A DNA stretch of 64,000 nucleotides from Chara braunii (taxonomy: Eukaryota > Streptophyta > Charophyceae > Charales > Characeae). Position 1 is the stretch's first letter, and each line of letters opens with the position of its first letter. Of this stretch, positions 32,930 to 44,767 are shown piece by piece. The translations under genes were made by a program, and so were the position numbers. The stretch covers positions 224,143 to 288,142 of the forward strand of contig BFEA01000894.1 of assembly GCA_003427395.1 (NCBI GenBank), read 5' to 3'. Under the pieces are notes generated by a model, which saw only the letters and a program-made list of their open reading frames with translations, was not told where the DNA came from and ran no database searches.

Positions 32930-35458
32930 CTACTCACTCATCTCCTCCTGGTTGTGCCTATATAACTGTGCTCTACCCCCATCAGCGGACCTCTCTACCA
33001 CTCGGCCCTGCCTATCATACATCTTCCCTGCACTCTCTGAGACCTTCCCTTCCGCCTTGTCCTTGAGGAACTTAGGGCGCACGAGGGCCCAATGTACGCC
33101 CCTCTTGCAAAAGAAGAAGAGCTGATCAACCTTCCTCTTGAATTTCTTCTTCTTTGGCTGCGGCGGAGGTGACGATGGGGACCCTACCATGGTGCTGGCG
33201 ACCGCCTGCTGCTCCGACTCCGGAGCTCGCTCCCCAGAACCAGATTCAGGAGCCCAAGATCCCAGCCTACTCCTCAAATCACCCACTTCTGGCACATACT
33301 CAGGTGTATCCAACCTTTGAGGCCTGCTCTCCCGCCTTCCTTCTGGTACCACCATAGGCAGTCCCTCGCTTACAGTCTCAGTACCCAACTCTGGCATAGG
33401 TGTGCTTGCTTCCTCTTGCATAGTGTCAAGCGCCTCAAGGAGCACACCCATGGGCCCCTCCATCGATCCTTGTGTTGGCTCACTTGTGGCCCCCTGTGGT
33501 CCCTCTTCGCCTGGCAGTGGCGAGGATGTCGGCGGGACTCCCAAAGGCTCCACTGGTAGGGTCGCAAACTCTGTTGGTGCCCTGAACACGAAGGCTTCCT
33601 TTTCAGCCTCCCTTTTTGCCTTAGCCTCTTCTGGCCCCAGGATAACCCTTCCAAGGGGTGGCCCTTGTGAAGGTCCCGCCTCAGACGGCTGCCCAGATCC
33701 TTGAGCCGCCTGTCCTTGAACGTCGTATCGCGCTCCTTCCGTTTAATCCACTACCTTCGTGGGTGTCCCTTCCTTCTTCCTTTCTTCCAGCAGGCTCTGA
33801 ATGATGGCGGCCTGGCTGGCTGCTAATGCCTTGAGGTCCTGGATCTTTGCCTCCAACGCTTTTATGCATACCCCATGGCCTTCTTCTTTTGCCTTCTTTC
33901 CTGCCAGGTCACCCCCCAACATCAGGTACCTATCGAAGCTCGTCCTGGCCAGAAATCGAATTCTCCGATCTAGAGTCTCCTCAGCCTGTCTGGCCACCCC
34001 GAAACCTGCCTTTGTAGGCGACGTGAGTCCTTCGGTCCTCTGTTCAAAAAACTCTTTCCACAAGTCTGGAATCCCAGGGGCCTTGGCTGGTGCGTCGGGT
34101 GGTCGGTCTGGAAGATCTCCTGACGCCTCTAGCCTCTGCCTCTCCTGCCATATCTCCTCCAATCGTATGCCTACCCTGATCCTCTTCTCCTCAGCAGTCT
34201 CTCGAGGACGCGCTCTCCCCGCTATAGGGCGGATATCACCTGGTGGGGCCTCAGGTGGTGCCTCCGTTGGCGGCGGATGAGGCTCCTGCAACGGCTTTTC
34301 CCTCGGAACCTCCTCCAAATCAGGGTGCTCCGCAGCATGCGCTGCCAGATACATGTCCACTGTAGAGATTGCCTCCTTCCTCCAATCAGTTTCTTCCGGC
34401 TCTGTCTCTACCCTCACCTCAGGTGACTGAATCAGATCTGGAGGTGGTGGTGGCGTCTCTCCTCGCTCCCTGCCCTCTTCTTGAACATCCATTGGCTCGG
34501 CTTCCACTTCCGGAGTCGGGGCTGACTATTGCGGAGGGGTATCCTCTCCTATCTCAATCACCTCTTCTTTTTGCTGCCCTCTCTGGGCGTGGGGTTCAAC
34601 TTCCTGACTTCCACGGGACCGAGGTACCTCCCACTGCGAGGCGTCCAAGTGTGCTTCCAGGTTCTGTAGGGAACCCCCTGCCGGTGCGGCCTCCTTTGAC
34701 ACCTGTTGCGGAGACCCCTGTTGCCTCCCCTCAGTGAAAGGCTGAAATGATACTGGGCCCATTCCACACTCGGGATACATGCCTGGCTCCTGCTTAGGTT
34801 GGTCGGGCTCCTCGTCTCTCCATGCCAACGCCTTCCGTCCCCCTTGGCTAGGGGCGGCCTCCCTAGGCTCCGGTTCCCTCTCTCTCTTACTTCTTAGCCG
34901 TCTCTCAACCCTGGGCCGGGGTTGTACCGGCTCTGGCCTCCGAAAGGCCTCCCTCATGTGCGCCATGCAGCCTTTCTAGTCACGAGCCCTGTCTCGGATT
35001 TCTCGGGCCAACGGTCTCTCTGCTCTTCTCGTCCACAGTGGCAGCGTTTGCATCCATTGGTCCCTCAAGATACCTTGCTCGTGCATAAACCGCTCGAAAG
35101 TTGGGATGAACTCCCCCGCATTCCCAATCTGGAGGCGAATCGGCTCCCCGTCTGCTCCTACCGGCGAGTGTCTTAGCCTCTGCATTGCCTGCTCCACCTC
35201 CTGCCAAGTCCTTGCCTCCTCACGGATCCGCGCAATGGGCTCTGCGAAGCGTCCTCTTCCCCTCAACCTCTCAATCATGCGGGTCACCGTCCATCTCCTG
35301 CGACTCGCATAACTCCAATAATCGCCGAAGAAGAGCTCTATGTCCCCATCGTCATACTCTGGCGTATGCTCCCTCCGGTAAGATCCATGCCGCTCGTGTC
35401 CCCCTGATGCCCCGGTTGGTCTCCTCAATGGCCGCATCTCCCTCCCTCCTCTTGGCAT
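32930..35458 (-). pseudogene. Element C second ORF: long Gag-like protein downstream of integrase
   Basis: A single frame of 842 codons from an ATG at 35458 (MPRGGREMRPLRR) to TAG at 32930, interrupted by only three stops (near 34976, 34526 and 33743) and no frameshift. The N-terminal ~160 residues are a compact charged domain with a Trp/Arg-rich stretch (YWSYASRRRWTV, GEFIPTFERFMHEQG). The middle is Pro/Glu-rich and low in complexity. Around residues 500-570 lies a helical, possibly coiled-coil segment (DRRIRFLARTSFDRYLMLGG, then LEAKIQDLKALAASQAAI). The end has a basic patch KKKKFKRK, then FFFCKRGVHWALVRPKF, a decayed CCHC knuckle; the right-arm copy retains CFFCKNGEHRALQC. Gag-like nature rests on the knuckle and overall style. 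Its position after integrase, where env would be, is unusual. Confidence 0.65.
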
Positions 35459-35660
35459 GGTTGTCTTCGCAAAGTCAGTCCTGCACAACAGGCGAAAGGA
35501 GATGATGGGCACACAACGGGGTAAGCATACAGGTGGGATACAGCAGGCTAAGGTCAAACCATACATGCACACCCAAACTCTATCCTTAACTCTTCTATCT
35601 TATTTAACGGCCCTCACACTCTTCCTACTAGCTACATACTACGATGGGGTTTTGGGCTTA

Positions 35661-37157
35661 TTAGCTCACCTCTTCTCTGGCTACAAATTTCTGGAGTCGG
35701 GTTTCTGACACCCAATCCTTCCACTGTGTCCCATCCAACTCTTCAAACCTGATACGCGCCAAACTCTCCGCATCGTACGATCCAAGAGGGCCCCAACCAC
35801 CTTTTATCGAGCTTTCGAGACCACTGCTTTTCCAGGGATGAGTCATATAATAACACGACGTCCCCCACCTTCAAAGGCGTTTTTCGCACACGCGCCGCTT
35901 GGTCCCAACGAGCCTTATCATCCATACGACTTTTTTCTACTCGAGTTGATACCTCCTGAATCCTTTCTTTAATAGCCCCCACCTGTTGCGCCCGAATGTC
36001 GAGCAATTCTTCAAAAGACAGGTTGGTTTTATAGGTCCTGACGCCTCCAGGTCTTCAGGAAGCTCTCAATTGGGAACGTAGCATGCCTTTCATACCATAG
36101 CGTAGTCGGCGCATACTTGGTGGTCCTCTTCACTGTAATATTCTCGACAAAAAATGCTGCCCTCAGGTACCTTGGCCATTGACTAGGTCTACCTTCAGTC
36201 CACTTAGCCAGCAAGTTCGTAATGGTGCTATGCCCTCTCTCCACTGGAGCGTTTGCCTGGGGGTGTGCGACCGTGGTGTAATTAGCTTCCACGTCGTACC
36301 TCGATAACAACTCTTGCACCTCCTGGCAGGTAAACTCTGATCCTCTATCCATTACGAACTCTCTGACAAAGGGATAGCGCAAGTAGTACTCCTCGATGCA
36401 GCTGACCAAGACTGGCCCAGTCTTTGTACGAATGGCCCGCCCATCTACAAAGTCAGAAAGGTTATCCCGCGCATCGAAGATGTAATTGTAGCCATGATCC
36501 CCAAGTGGCATAAAGAGTAGGTCGAGATGTACTACGGCCCCTACTTCCCTTTCCAACCTTGGATGCAGTGGCTCTCCCGGCCTTAGATGAGATCGCTCTT
36601 GGCAAGGTATGCAGGTTGACCATCTCCATCATTCCATCCCAATAGTATAGCTCACTTATCTTGGCATATGTGGCATTAGCCCCTCGGTGTCCTCCCGCAA
36701 TGCCATCATGGAGTGCAGCTATTACATCAATCTGACGGTTCCTGCCACATACGACCCTCCTGGGATTCCCCACTTGCCTCTTTACAAAAAGATGGTCATC
36801 CCTTACCAGATAGCGCTGCCTCATCCTTTGGGCCCTATCGCTTGCATCCCTATCCAGCATTTCGCACGATAAGAGGAGTCCCAGTTCCAGGTAGATTCCA
36901 TCATACTCCTCTGCACGGAAAGGCTCTTTGATTTCTCCCTTCTCAAACTCGTCATCCTGGCTTTCTGGCACAACATCTCCTCCTCCAGCCGGGTTTAACG
37001 AGCCTATCAGATCAGAGGGTTCCTGCAGAAGTGTATTGACGAGGAGGTACATGCCTCCCATCAACTCCTCGTGACTCCTTACCCGGTCTGGACCTTTCTC
37101 TATCGTCCTTACCTCCTCCACCAGACTGTGATTGCATGCGAGCGCCAACTTCATCAT
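35661..37157 (-). pseudogene. Element C integrase
   Basis: 37157-36462 contains a long linker, then the HHCC domain (ALHDGIAGGHRGANATYAK; the CIPC pair lies in another frame near 36590-36610). 36556-36029 is the catalytic core with all three acidic residues: VHLDLLFMPLG, FVMDRGSEFTCQ and HPQANAPVERGH. 36006-35743 has the VGDVVLLYD SH3-like motif and RWLGPSWIV; 35846-35661 ends with LDGTQWKDWVSETRLQKFV. Four frame segments show at least three frameshifts. There is no chromodomain. The second ORF begins about 200 bp downstream. Confidence 0.82.
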
Positions 37158-37210
37158 CCATTGGACGTCCTTGGCACCCTTAGGGTCCTCCTCTTCAAAA
37201 GGCTAAGGTA

Positions 37211-37882
37211 CTAACTCAGCCTTTCGTTCATATCTCTTGGCGCATGCCAAATGGGATAACCAACGCAGCTAGGCACTCGCGGAGACCACTCATTAGTGTG
37301 AAGGCGGATGTCTTCCTCCTGGTCCAAAAAGCCATCAACTGGGGGCGTACTCTCTATTGCCTCCCCTTCCTGCTTCTCCCAGTTGATGCGGCTTAGTCCA
37401 TCTGCTCTATTCTTACTCCCTGGAATTCGCTCCAACTCAAAGTTGAACATCCAAATGTATGTTAACCACATGGCAACCGCCGGATCGGACGGAACATAGT
37501 TCCTTAGGGAGAAAGCTAGAGTTGTCGGATCCACCCGCAATATGAACCTCCTGCCAAAGATGTAGTTCCGAAAGATCCGTAGGCAGTGAAGGACAGCGAG
37601 AGTCTCTCTTTTGAACTGAGAGTAATTTCTCTCTGGCGTACACAGAGTTCGACTTTCAAAGCGCAGCGGCCTCTCCTTTCTTTCGATATCTGCCTGGATT
37701 AGAACCCCACCCAAAGCAGTCGGTCCAGCATCCGTCTCAACAATGAACGGCCTCACCTCCGTGGCGTCGTAGTCCAGTGCTCCCAACACCAATCCTCCTC
37801 CTCGAAATTCTTCCTTCATCCCTGCCACTACCTTCTCCCGCTCCTCACCCCAAACCCATTCCTGGTCCTGACGAACGAACAT
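37211..37882 (-). pseudogene. Element C RNase H
   Basis: An open segment of 223 codons continuing the RT frame. It has FIVETDAGPTALGGVL (catalytic Asp), the NYSQFKRETLAVLHCLRIF helix, FILRVDPTTLAF, and PGSKNRADGLSRI at the end. It begins after one stop at 37889 and ends at a stop at 37211, where the frame changes into integrase. Confidence 0.85.
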
Positions 37883-37888
37883 CCTTAA

Positions 37889-39100
37889 TTACTCTGTCTT
37901 GGCAGCAAATTTTTTGACGAAAATCCTCCAAAATCCACATGTGCCGAGGAAACTTCTGACATCTGTTACCGAATGGAAAGGTATTGGCCATTCGACAATC
38001 TTGTCCGTCTTCTTAACATCTGGCCGTCGGCCACTCTCACTACAGACGAACCCCAATATGGTAGCTTCCCTCATGCAATGCTTGGATTTGGCTCCACTAG
38101 CTGTAAGGTTATGCTCTTCAAGCAACTTTAGGACTTTGTCAAGGTCCTGAAGATGCTTCCAGACAAAACGCCTTACTCCTGGCAAGACTTCATCGTCCTC
38201 TCTCTTTCCTGGTCCCTTTACTGCCAAGTCATCAATATATGGCTGCGTAATATGTGGGCTAACTGTCTGCATGGCTCGAATCATATGCCTTTGAACCATG
38301 GCTACAACATCCGTCCACCCTTGCGGAGCCACATTCGTGTGGATAAGCCCTCGAGGCGTATGCATCGCTGTTACTGGTCTTTCTGGAGGATAGACCGGAA
38401 ACTAGTCATATCCGGAATAGAGGTCAATGAGCGAGATTATTGGCCTCCCAGCACATGACTGTGACAGTGCGTCTGCATTTGGCAAGCCTCCTGCATCCCG
38501 CACAGTGACAGCATTCAGTCGTTGCAAATCCTGCACCCACCTCAACGTCCCATTAGGTTTGATGAAACAAAACCACGGGGACACGTAGGGTCCGCTTGAA
38601 TAACCGGCGACGTGCGTGCGTATCTTGCCATCGAGGTAATCCACCACCTTTTTCTCTTCGTCTGGATTAGGGTAATCGCGCCCCTCTCAGGTTCCATGGC
38701 TCATGTGGCACGGTATGGATGCGAATCATAGGAATCTTGTCTACATCCAAGCTGCCGCGCTCCTCATCACTAAATGCATAGGCGCGATGCCTTTTCTTCA
38801 TCAACTCTATCATTAACGCCCTCTCCCGGGGTAGTAAGAAGCGGTTCTCCCACTATCAACTTCCCTTCATTCCCCTCGTTGATACGGTATGGTCCTGCTG
38901 ATGCATTCTCCCTCATCTGCCGTATCAAAGCTCGTTCCCGCTCGTAGTACACTTCTTCATCTTCAGTGACGAGAACGGGAACTGGACGATACTTTTTATC
39001 TATCGTTTTGTACCGCCTTTGGAAACCCTGCTTGAGTCGTCCCCTAAAAAAGGCCGACTGGCTGTTTGTGCCTGCGCCTGTGCCATAGCAAGGCCCCTTC
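37889..39100 (-). pseudogene. Element C reverse transcriptase
   Basis: The N-terminal part (39100-38770) is a charged linker with YYERERALIRQM. The fingers/palm piece 38647-38402 has VSPWFCFIKPNGTLRWVQDLQRLNAVTV and SLIDLYSGYD with the first catalytic Asp. A TAG follows in the place where Gln of YDQF is usual. 38365-37889 in the same frame has QPYIDDLAVKG, the catalytic YIDD, then the thumb TDVRSFLGTCGFWRIFVKKF. The type (YIDD, FLGTCGFWRIF) is close to the gypsy group found in many algae and invertebrates and differs from elements A and B. Confidence 0.85.
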
Positions 39101-40854
39101 TTCCCCTTGGAGGCCGATAAACCAACTCCATCTCCCCTATTTGGGGAAATTCCAGGACTTGCTCGCTCAACGCCTGAATATGACTGCAGTCCGAGAAATA
39201 ACTGACTGCATGGGGGTGCCTAGGCTAAGAGAAAATGAGCCACGGCAAACCCGAAAGGCTAGAAAGGAGCAATTTCGGCATGAGGGAAGTGGAGACGGTA
39301 AACGGCAACCGTGAGATGAGATCTCACGGCCTAGAAAAATCGACAGACATGTGGCATCTAAGAGAGAGATATTGGGACTGCCAAGGGCAAGAAGGTCCCA
39401 ACATAAAAATGGGACGCCGTCCGAGATGTTGCCGGGGACCGGGTGGGCCTAAATAATAAAAGTCAAAAAAACGGTACACGCGCCGGCGGAACTACTGGCG
39501 GGACAAGAAAACGAAACTAATACGGAGGGAAGTGGCATGGACTTGAAGTGTCCCAAGGGAACCATGAGCCATCACAAAAGATGATCACACAAAGCAAACG
39601 GCACCGTCAAGATCGAAGATCTAGACGGTGGAAAATATTAGCACCACAAGTGCAAGCACTAATGGAGAGAAGTAAGAGAGTCATAAGAGAAAATAAAAGA
39701 AAAATAGTGATGTGGGGAGGGTTGCCCAGCAGTCTGAGATATCCCGGACTAGCTAGGCATGAGAAAATAAAGCCCCTAGGGGCTGAAAGTGAGAAAAAGG
39801 CTGTCCAAAGAAAATCGGAGCAAAGAGGGCTCAAAATTGGACAAACTGAGGCAAAATGGAGCCCCCTAGGAGCATGGGGGTGCCATTCTTGAAATCCGAG
39901 ATATAACGGCCAAGTACCAGCCATGAATCTGGCCATGAACGAGGCCCCAAGGCCTAGAAAGAGGGTGCACAACTATTTAACACTTGGCATAACTGAAATA
40001 AAAGAAAAAAAAAGAAAAAAAAAAAAGAGAAAATGGAGGGAGAATGAAACAAAAAAAGAGAAAAGAGTGGAGGAGAATGTGCCGGCCTATTGGGACTTGC
40101 ACAATAGGGACTAGCAGGTCCCAACTGTGACCGCGTCCTTCCTAGAACGAGGGAGGGCAATCCAGATTGTAGAGATATGGCCCTTGGGGCCATATCTCCA
40201 CAATATCTGAATTAAAAAAAAGAAAAAAAAGAAAAATGCAAAAGAAAAATGACCGGTTTCTTTTTGGACCATGGATCTCAGATCAGATCTCATGGTGGAG
40301 AGGAACTAGCCATTTTTTGTGGGCGAGCTCAAAACGGCTATCACCGGAATGAGGTGGCAGCCAAAAATGGAAAAAAACAAAAAAAGGAAAGGGACGAAAC
40401 TGTGCATTTGGCCCAAAAAGAGAGCCAGATGCACGAAAAATTGAAAAACTGGACTTAGGGGCTCAAATTTGAAGCAAGGGCTACTTGGGGGTGGCACGGA
40501 TTATTGTTGGTCTTGGATCTCAGCCAGATCCAAGGCTGAAAATGCACCGTTGCATGGGAAAATATCTCGGCCTACCCAAAATGGGGTAGAAACTGAAAAA
40601 ATTGAGAAAAAGGTCCACTAGGCCTTTTTCTCTCAAGTACAGTTACCCCTTGGGCATTAGGACCCAAGGGGGCAACATTCTTGAAGTGAAAAGGAGGCCA
40701 AAGCATGCTCATGGCTCTTGAATGCAACCAAGTTTGTAACAGAATGCCATTATGTGAGAGTTGAGCCATGCATGTGAGTGAGACTTGCTCAAACACATGC
40801 TCATGACTCGTGAATGCAACCAATTTTGAAACGGAATGTTATCAACTACTATGT
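39101..40854. other. A-rich non-coding stretch with a cluster of perfect palindromes
   Basis: No gene was recognised. At least seven short inverted repeats occur: 39309-39329 (9-bp arms, 3-base loop), 39602-39630, 39772-39785 (AGCCCCTAGGGGCT), 40172-40198 (12-bp perfect arms, loop ttg), 40269-40295, 40513-40533 (8-bp arms) and 40646-40671 (9-bp arms). Several share GATCT...AGATC near the loop while the outer stem differs. Poly(A)-rich patches lie at about 40005-40065 and 40213-40250. Confidence 0.6.
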
Positions 40855-42058
40855 GAGTGGAAAGCACAAGCTAGACTATCCAAAACACAAGTCTTTAGTA
40901 CGAGATCATCCATCGGAGCACTACACGCTAGTATGTGAGTGAAAAAGCAAGAGATGGAGTAGACCAAATCACAGTTTTGAACATAAGCTCATCCATAGGA
41001 GAATCGGAGCACTACCTACTAGTATGTGAGTGAAAAGCAAGAGTTGAAGTAGACCAAATCACAAGTATTGAGCATGAGATCATCCATTACTAGTGTGTGA
41101 GTGAAAAGCAAGAGTTGAAGTAGATCAAATCACAAGTATTGAGCAAGAGATCATCCATAGAAGAATCAGAGCATCACCTACTAGCATGAGAGTGAAAAGT
41201 CAAGATCTACACTAGACCAAATCACAAGTATTGCACATGAGACCATCAATGGAAAAATCGGTGCATCTCCTACTAGCCTGTGAGTGAAAAGCAAGAGTTA
41301 CACTAGACTAAATCACAAGATTTGAGCAAGAGATCATCCATAGAAGAATCGAAGCACTACCTACTAGTGTGTGAGTGAAAAACAAGAGTTGAAGTAGACC
41401 AAATCACAAGTATTGAGCATGAGATCATCCATAGAAGAATCGGAGCACTACCCACTAATGTGTGAGTGAAAAGCAAGAGTTGAAGTAGATCAAATCACAA
41501 GTATTGAGGAAGAGATCATCGATAAAAGAATCGGAGCACTACCCACTAGTATGTAAGTGAAAAAGCCAGAGAAGGAGTAGACCAAATCACAGTTTTAAAC
41601 ATGAGCTCATCCATAGAAGAATCGGAGCAGTACCTACTAGCGTGTGAGTGAAAGTTGAAGTAGACAAAATCACAAGTATTAAGCATGAGATCATCCATAG
41701 AAGAATCGGAGCACTTCCTACTAGTGTGTGAGTGAAAAGCAAGAGTTAAGTAGATCAAATCATAAGTATTGAGCAAGAGATCATCCATGGAAGAATCGGA
41801 GCATCTCCTACTAGCATATGAGTGAAAAGCAAGAGTTACACTAGACTAAATCACAAGATTTGAGCAAGAGATCATCCATAGAAGAATCGGCGCACTACCT
41901 ACTAGTGTGTGAGTGAAAAGCAAGAGTTGAAGTCAACCAAATAACAAGTATTGAGCATGAGATCATCCATAGAAGAATCGGATCATTACCTACTAGTGTG
42001 TGAGTGAAAAGCAAGCGTTGAAGAAGATCAAATCATAAGTATTGAGCAAGAGATCACA
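40855..42058 (+). repeat. 91-bp satellite array
   Basis: About twelve units of ~91 bp with phrases tgtgagtgaaaagcaagag, aaatcacaagtattgagca, agatcatccatagaag and cggagcactacctactag. Some units are shortened. The array reads in this orientation up to about 42056, then flips. Confidence 0.9.
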
Positions 42059-42080
42059 TACTTAGTTGATCTTTCCCCCG
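42049..42080. other. Satellite inversion junction
   Basis: At agatca-(catacttagt)-tgatct the 91-bp satellite gives way directly to its inverted relative. The six-base words on either side are complementary, as in a fold-back or snap-back junction. Confidence 0.6.
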
Positions 42081-44330
42081 GTTCATGTGCCTTTCACTAG
42101 TTCAATCTTCTTATTGTCAAGTTCACGAGTGTTGTAGTGTTCCGATTCATACTTAGTTAATCTCTCCTCCATGTGTATGTACTTTTCACTAGTTCAACCT
42201 TCTCATTATCAAATTCATGTGTTGTAGTGTTCCGGTTCATACTTAGTTTCACTANNNNNNNNNNNNNNNNNNNNNNNNNNNNNNNNNNNNNNNNNNNNNN
42301 NNNNNNNNNNNNNNNNNNNNNNNNNNNNNNNNNNNNNNNNNNNNNNNNNNNNNNNNNNNNNNNNNNNNNNNNNNNNNNNNNNNNNNNNNNNNNNNNNNNN
42401 NNNNNNNNNNNNNNNNNNNNNNNNNNNNNNNNNNNNNNNNNNNNNNNNNNNNNNNNNNNNNNNNNNNNNNNNNNNNNNNNNNNNNNNNNNNNNNNNNNNN
42501 NNNNNNNNNNNNNNNNNNNNNNNNNNNNNNNNNNNNNNNNNNNNNNNNNNNNNNNNNNNNNNNNNNNNNNNNNNNNNNNNNNNNNNNNNNNNNNNNNNNN
42601 NNNNNNNNNNNNNNNNNNNNNNNNNNNNNNNNNNNNNNNNNNNNNNNNNNNNNNNNNNNNNNNNNNNNNNNNNNNNNNNNNNNNNNNNNNNNNNNNNNNN
42701 NNNNNNNNNNNNNNNNNNNNNNNNNNNNNNNNNNNNNNNNNNNNNNNNNNNNNNNNNNNNNNNNNNNNNNNNNNNNNNNNNNNNNNNNNNNNNNNNNNNN
42801 NNNNNNNNNNNNNNNNNNNNNNNNNNNNNNNNNNNNNNNNNNNNNNNNNNNNNNNNNNNNNNNNNNNNNNNNNNNNNNNNNNNNNNNNNNNNNNNNNNNN
42901 NNNNNNNNNNNNNNNNNNNNNNNNNNNNNNNNNNNNNNNNNNNNNNNNNNNNNNTCCATGTGTATGTACTTTTCACTAGTTCAATCTTCATATTGTCAAG
43001 ATCATGTGTGTTGTAATGTTCCGGTTCATACTTAGTTGATCTTTCCTCCGTGTGCATGTGCCTTTCACTAGTTCAATCTTCTCATTGTCAAAATTCATGT
43101 ATGTTGTAGTGCTCCGGTTCGTACTTTAGTTGATCTTTCCTCCATGTGCATGTGCCTTTCACTAGTTCAATCTTCTCATTGTCAAGTTCATGTATGTTGT
43201 AGTGTTCCGGTTCATACTTAGTTAATCATTCCTTCATGTGCATGTGTTTTTCACTAGTTCAACCTTCTCATTGTCAAGTTCATGTGTTGTGATGTTCCGG
43301 TTTATACTTTAGTTGATCTTTCCTCCAAGTGCATGTGCCTTCCACTAGTTCAATCTTCTCATTGTCAAGTTCATGTATGTTGTAGTGCTCCGGTTCATAC
43401 TTTAGTTGATCCTTCCTCCATGTGCATGTGCCTTTCACTAGTTCAATCTTCTCATTGTCAAGTTCGTGTATGTTGTAGTGCTCCGGTTCATACTTTAGTT
43501 TCTCTTTCCTCCATGTGCATATGCTTTTCACTAGTTCAACCTTCTCATTGTCAAGTTCACGTGTGTTGTGATGTTCCGGTTCATACTTAGTTGATCTTTC
43601 CTCCATGTGCATGTGCTTTTCACTAGTTCAACCTCAAGTTTCTGTGTGTTGTGATGTTCCGGTTCATATTTAGTTGATCTTTCCTTCATGTGCATGTACG
43701 TTTCACTAGTTCAACCTTCTCATTGTCAAGTTTGTGTGTGTTGTAGTGTTCCGGTTCATACTTAGTTGATATTTCCTCCTTGTGCATGTGCTTTTCACTA
43801 GTTCAACCTTCATCTTGTCAAGTTCATGTATGTTGTGGTATTCCGGTTCATACTTGGTTGATCTTTCCTCCATGTGCATGTGCTCTTCAGTAGTTCAATT
43901 TTCACATTGTCAAGTTCATGTGTGTTGTAGTGTTCCGGTTCATACTTAGTTGCTCTCTCCTACATGTGTATGTGCTTTTCTCTAGTTCAATCTTCACATC
44001 GTCAAGTTCATGAGTGTTGTAGTGTTCCGGTTCATACTTAGTTGATCTTTCCTCCGTGTGCATGTGCTTTTCACTAGTTCAATCTTCACATTGTCAAGCT
44101 CATGTGTGTTGTAGTGTTCCGGTTCATACTTAGCTGATCTTTCCTTCATGTGCATGTGCTTTTCGCTAGTTCAACCTTCTCATTGTCAAGTTCATATGTG
44201 TTGTAGTGTTCCGGTTTATACTTAGTTGATCTTTCTTCCATGTGCGTGTGCTTTTCACTAGTTCAACCGTCTCATTGTCAAATTCAAGCATGTGTTGATG
44301 CTCCGATTCTCACCTTGTTGCTCTTCTACT
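42059..44330 (-). repeat. 92-93-bp satellite array, inverted relative of the first
   Basis: About sixteen visible units with phrases ttcactagttcaatcttc, attgtcaagttcatg, gtagtgttccggttcatac and gttgatctttcctcc. Their complement shares the cggaacactac and tagtgaaaagca words with the 91-bp satellite in the same order. The last units (from about 44280) are shortened and diverged. The array contains the assembly gap. Confidence 0.85.
42255..42954. other. Assembly gap (700 N)
   Basis: An unbroken run of N inside the satellite. Apparent long open frames through it are meaningless. Confidence 0.99.
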
Positions 44331-44712
44331 CATGTGAAAGTGTGCCACTAGTTCCTTGTCAAGTTCAAGCATGTGTTGGTATTCCGGTTCTTACTTAATG
44401 GCTCTTCTACTCGTGTGAATGTGTTCCTCTAGTCCTTTGTCACGTTCAAGCATGTGTTAATGTCCCGGTTCACCCTTGGTTGCTCTTCTACTCATATGCA
44501 TGCATTCCACTAACTCCTTGTCGAGTTCAAGCATGTGTTGATGTTCCGATTCATCACTTGGTGGCTCTTTCACTATGGGATGGGCGACCGACATTTGGCT
44601 GTTACTACTATGGGATGGGTGACCGACATTTGGCTGCTGCTACGGGGTGATGATTTGATTAGGATTAGAAGTCTCTTTCTTTCTCTTTCTCTCTCTCTCT
44701 CTTCTCTCTCCC

Positions 44713-44767
<55 letters not shown>

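Larger units (their letters stand above)
32143..39100 (-). mobile_element. Element C internal region (RT to second ORF)
   Basis: On the minus strand the order is RT (39100-37889), RNase H (37882-37211), integrase (37157-35661), a second ORF with a CCHC-like end (35458-32930), about 790 bp of untranslated sequence, then PPT and the giant LTR. Gag and protease are missing: sequence upstream of RT is unrelated beyond about 39100. The pol is Ty3/gypsy but distinct from elements A and B. The missing front half is what the plus-strand copy at 57127-60542 contains. Confidence 0.75.

Noticed and set aside
33801-34280. Plus-strand frame antisense to the second ORF
   Set aside because: A shadow of the minus-strand coding sequence; it has no domain and no counterpart in the right-arm copy.
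42173-43057. Long open frames across the gap
   Set aside because: They consist almost entirely of N.
43280-43612. 110-codon frame with a 31-residue repeat (KYEPEHYNIHELDNEK)
   Set aside because: Three satellite units happen to be 93 bp and keep frame; neighbouring units are 92 bp and break it. It is better explained as satellite DNA.
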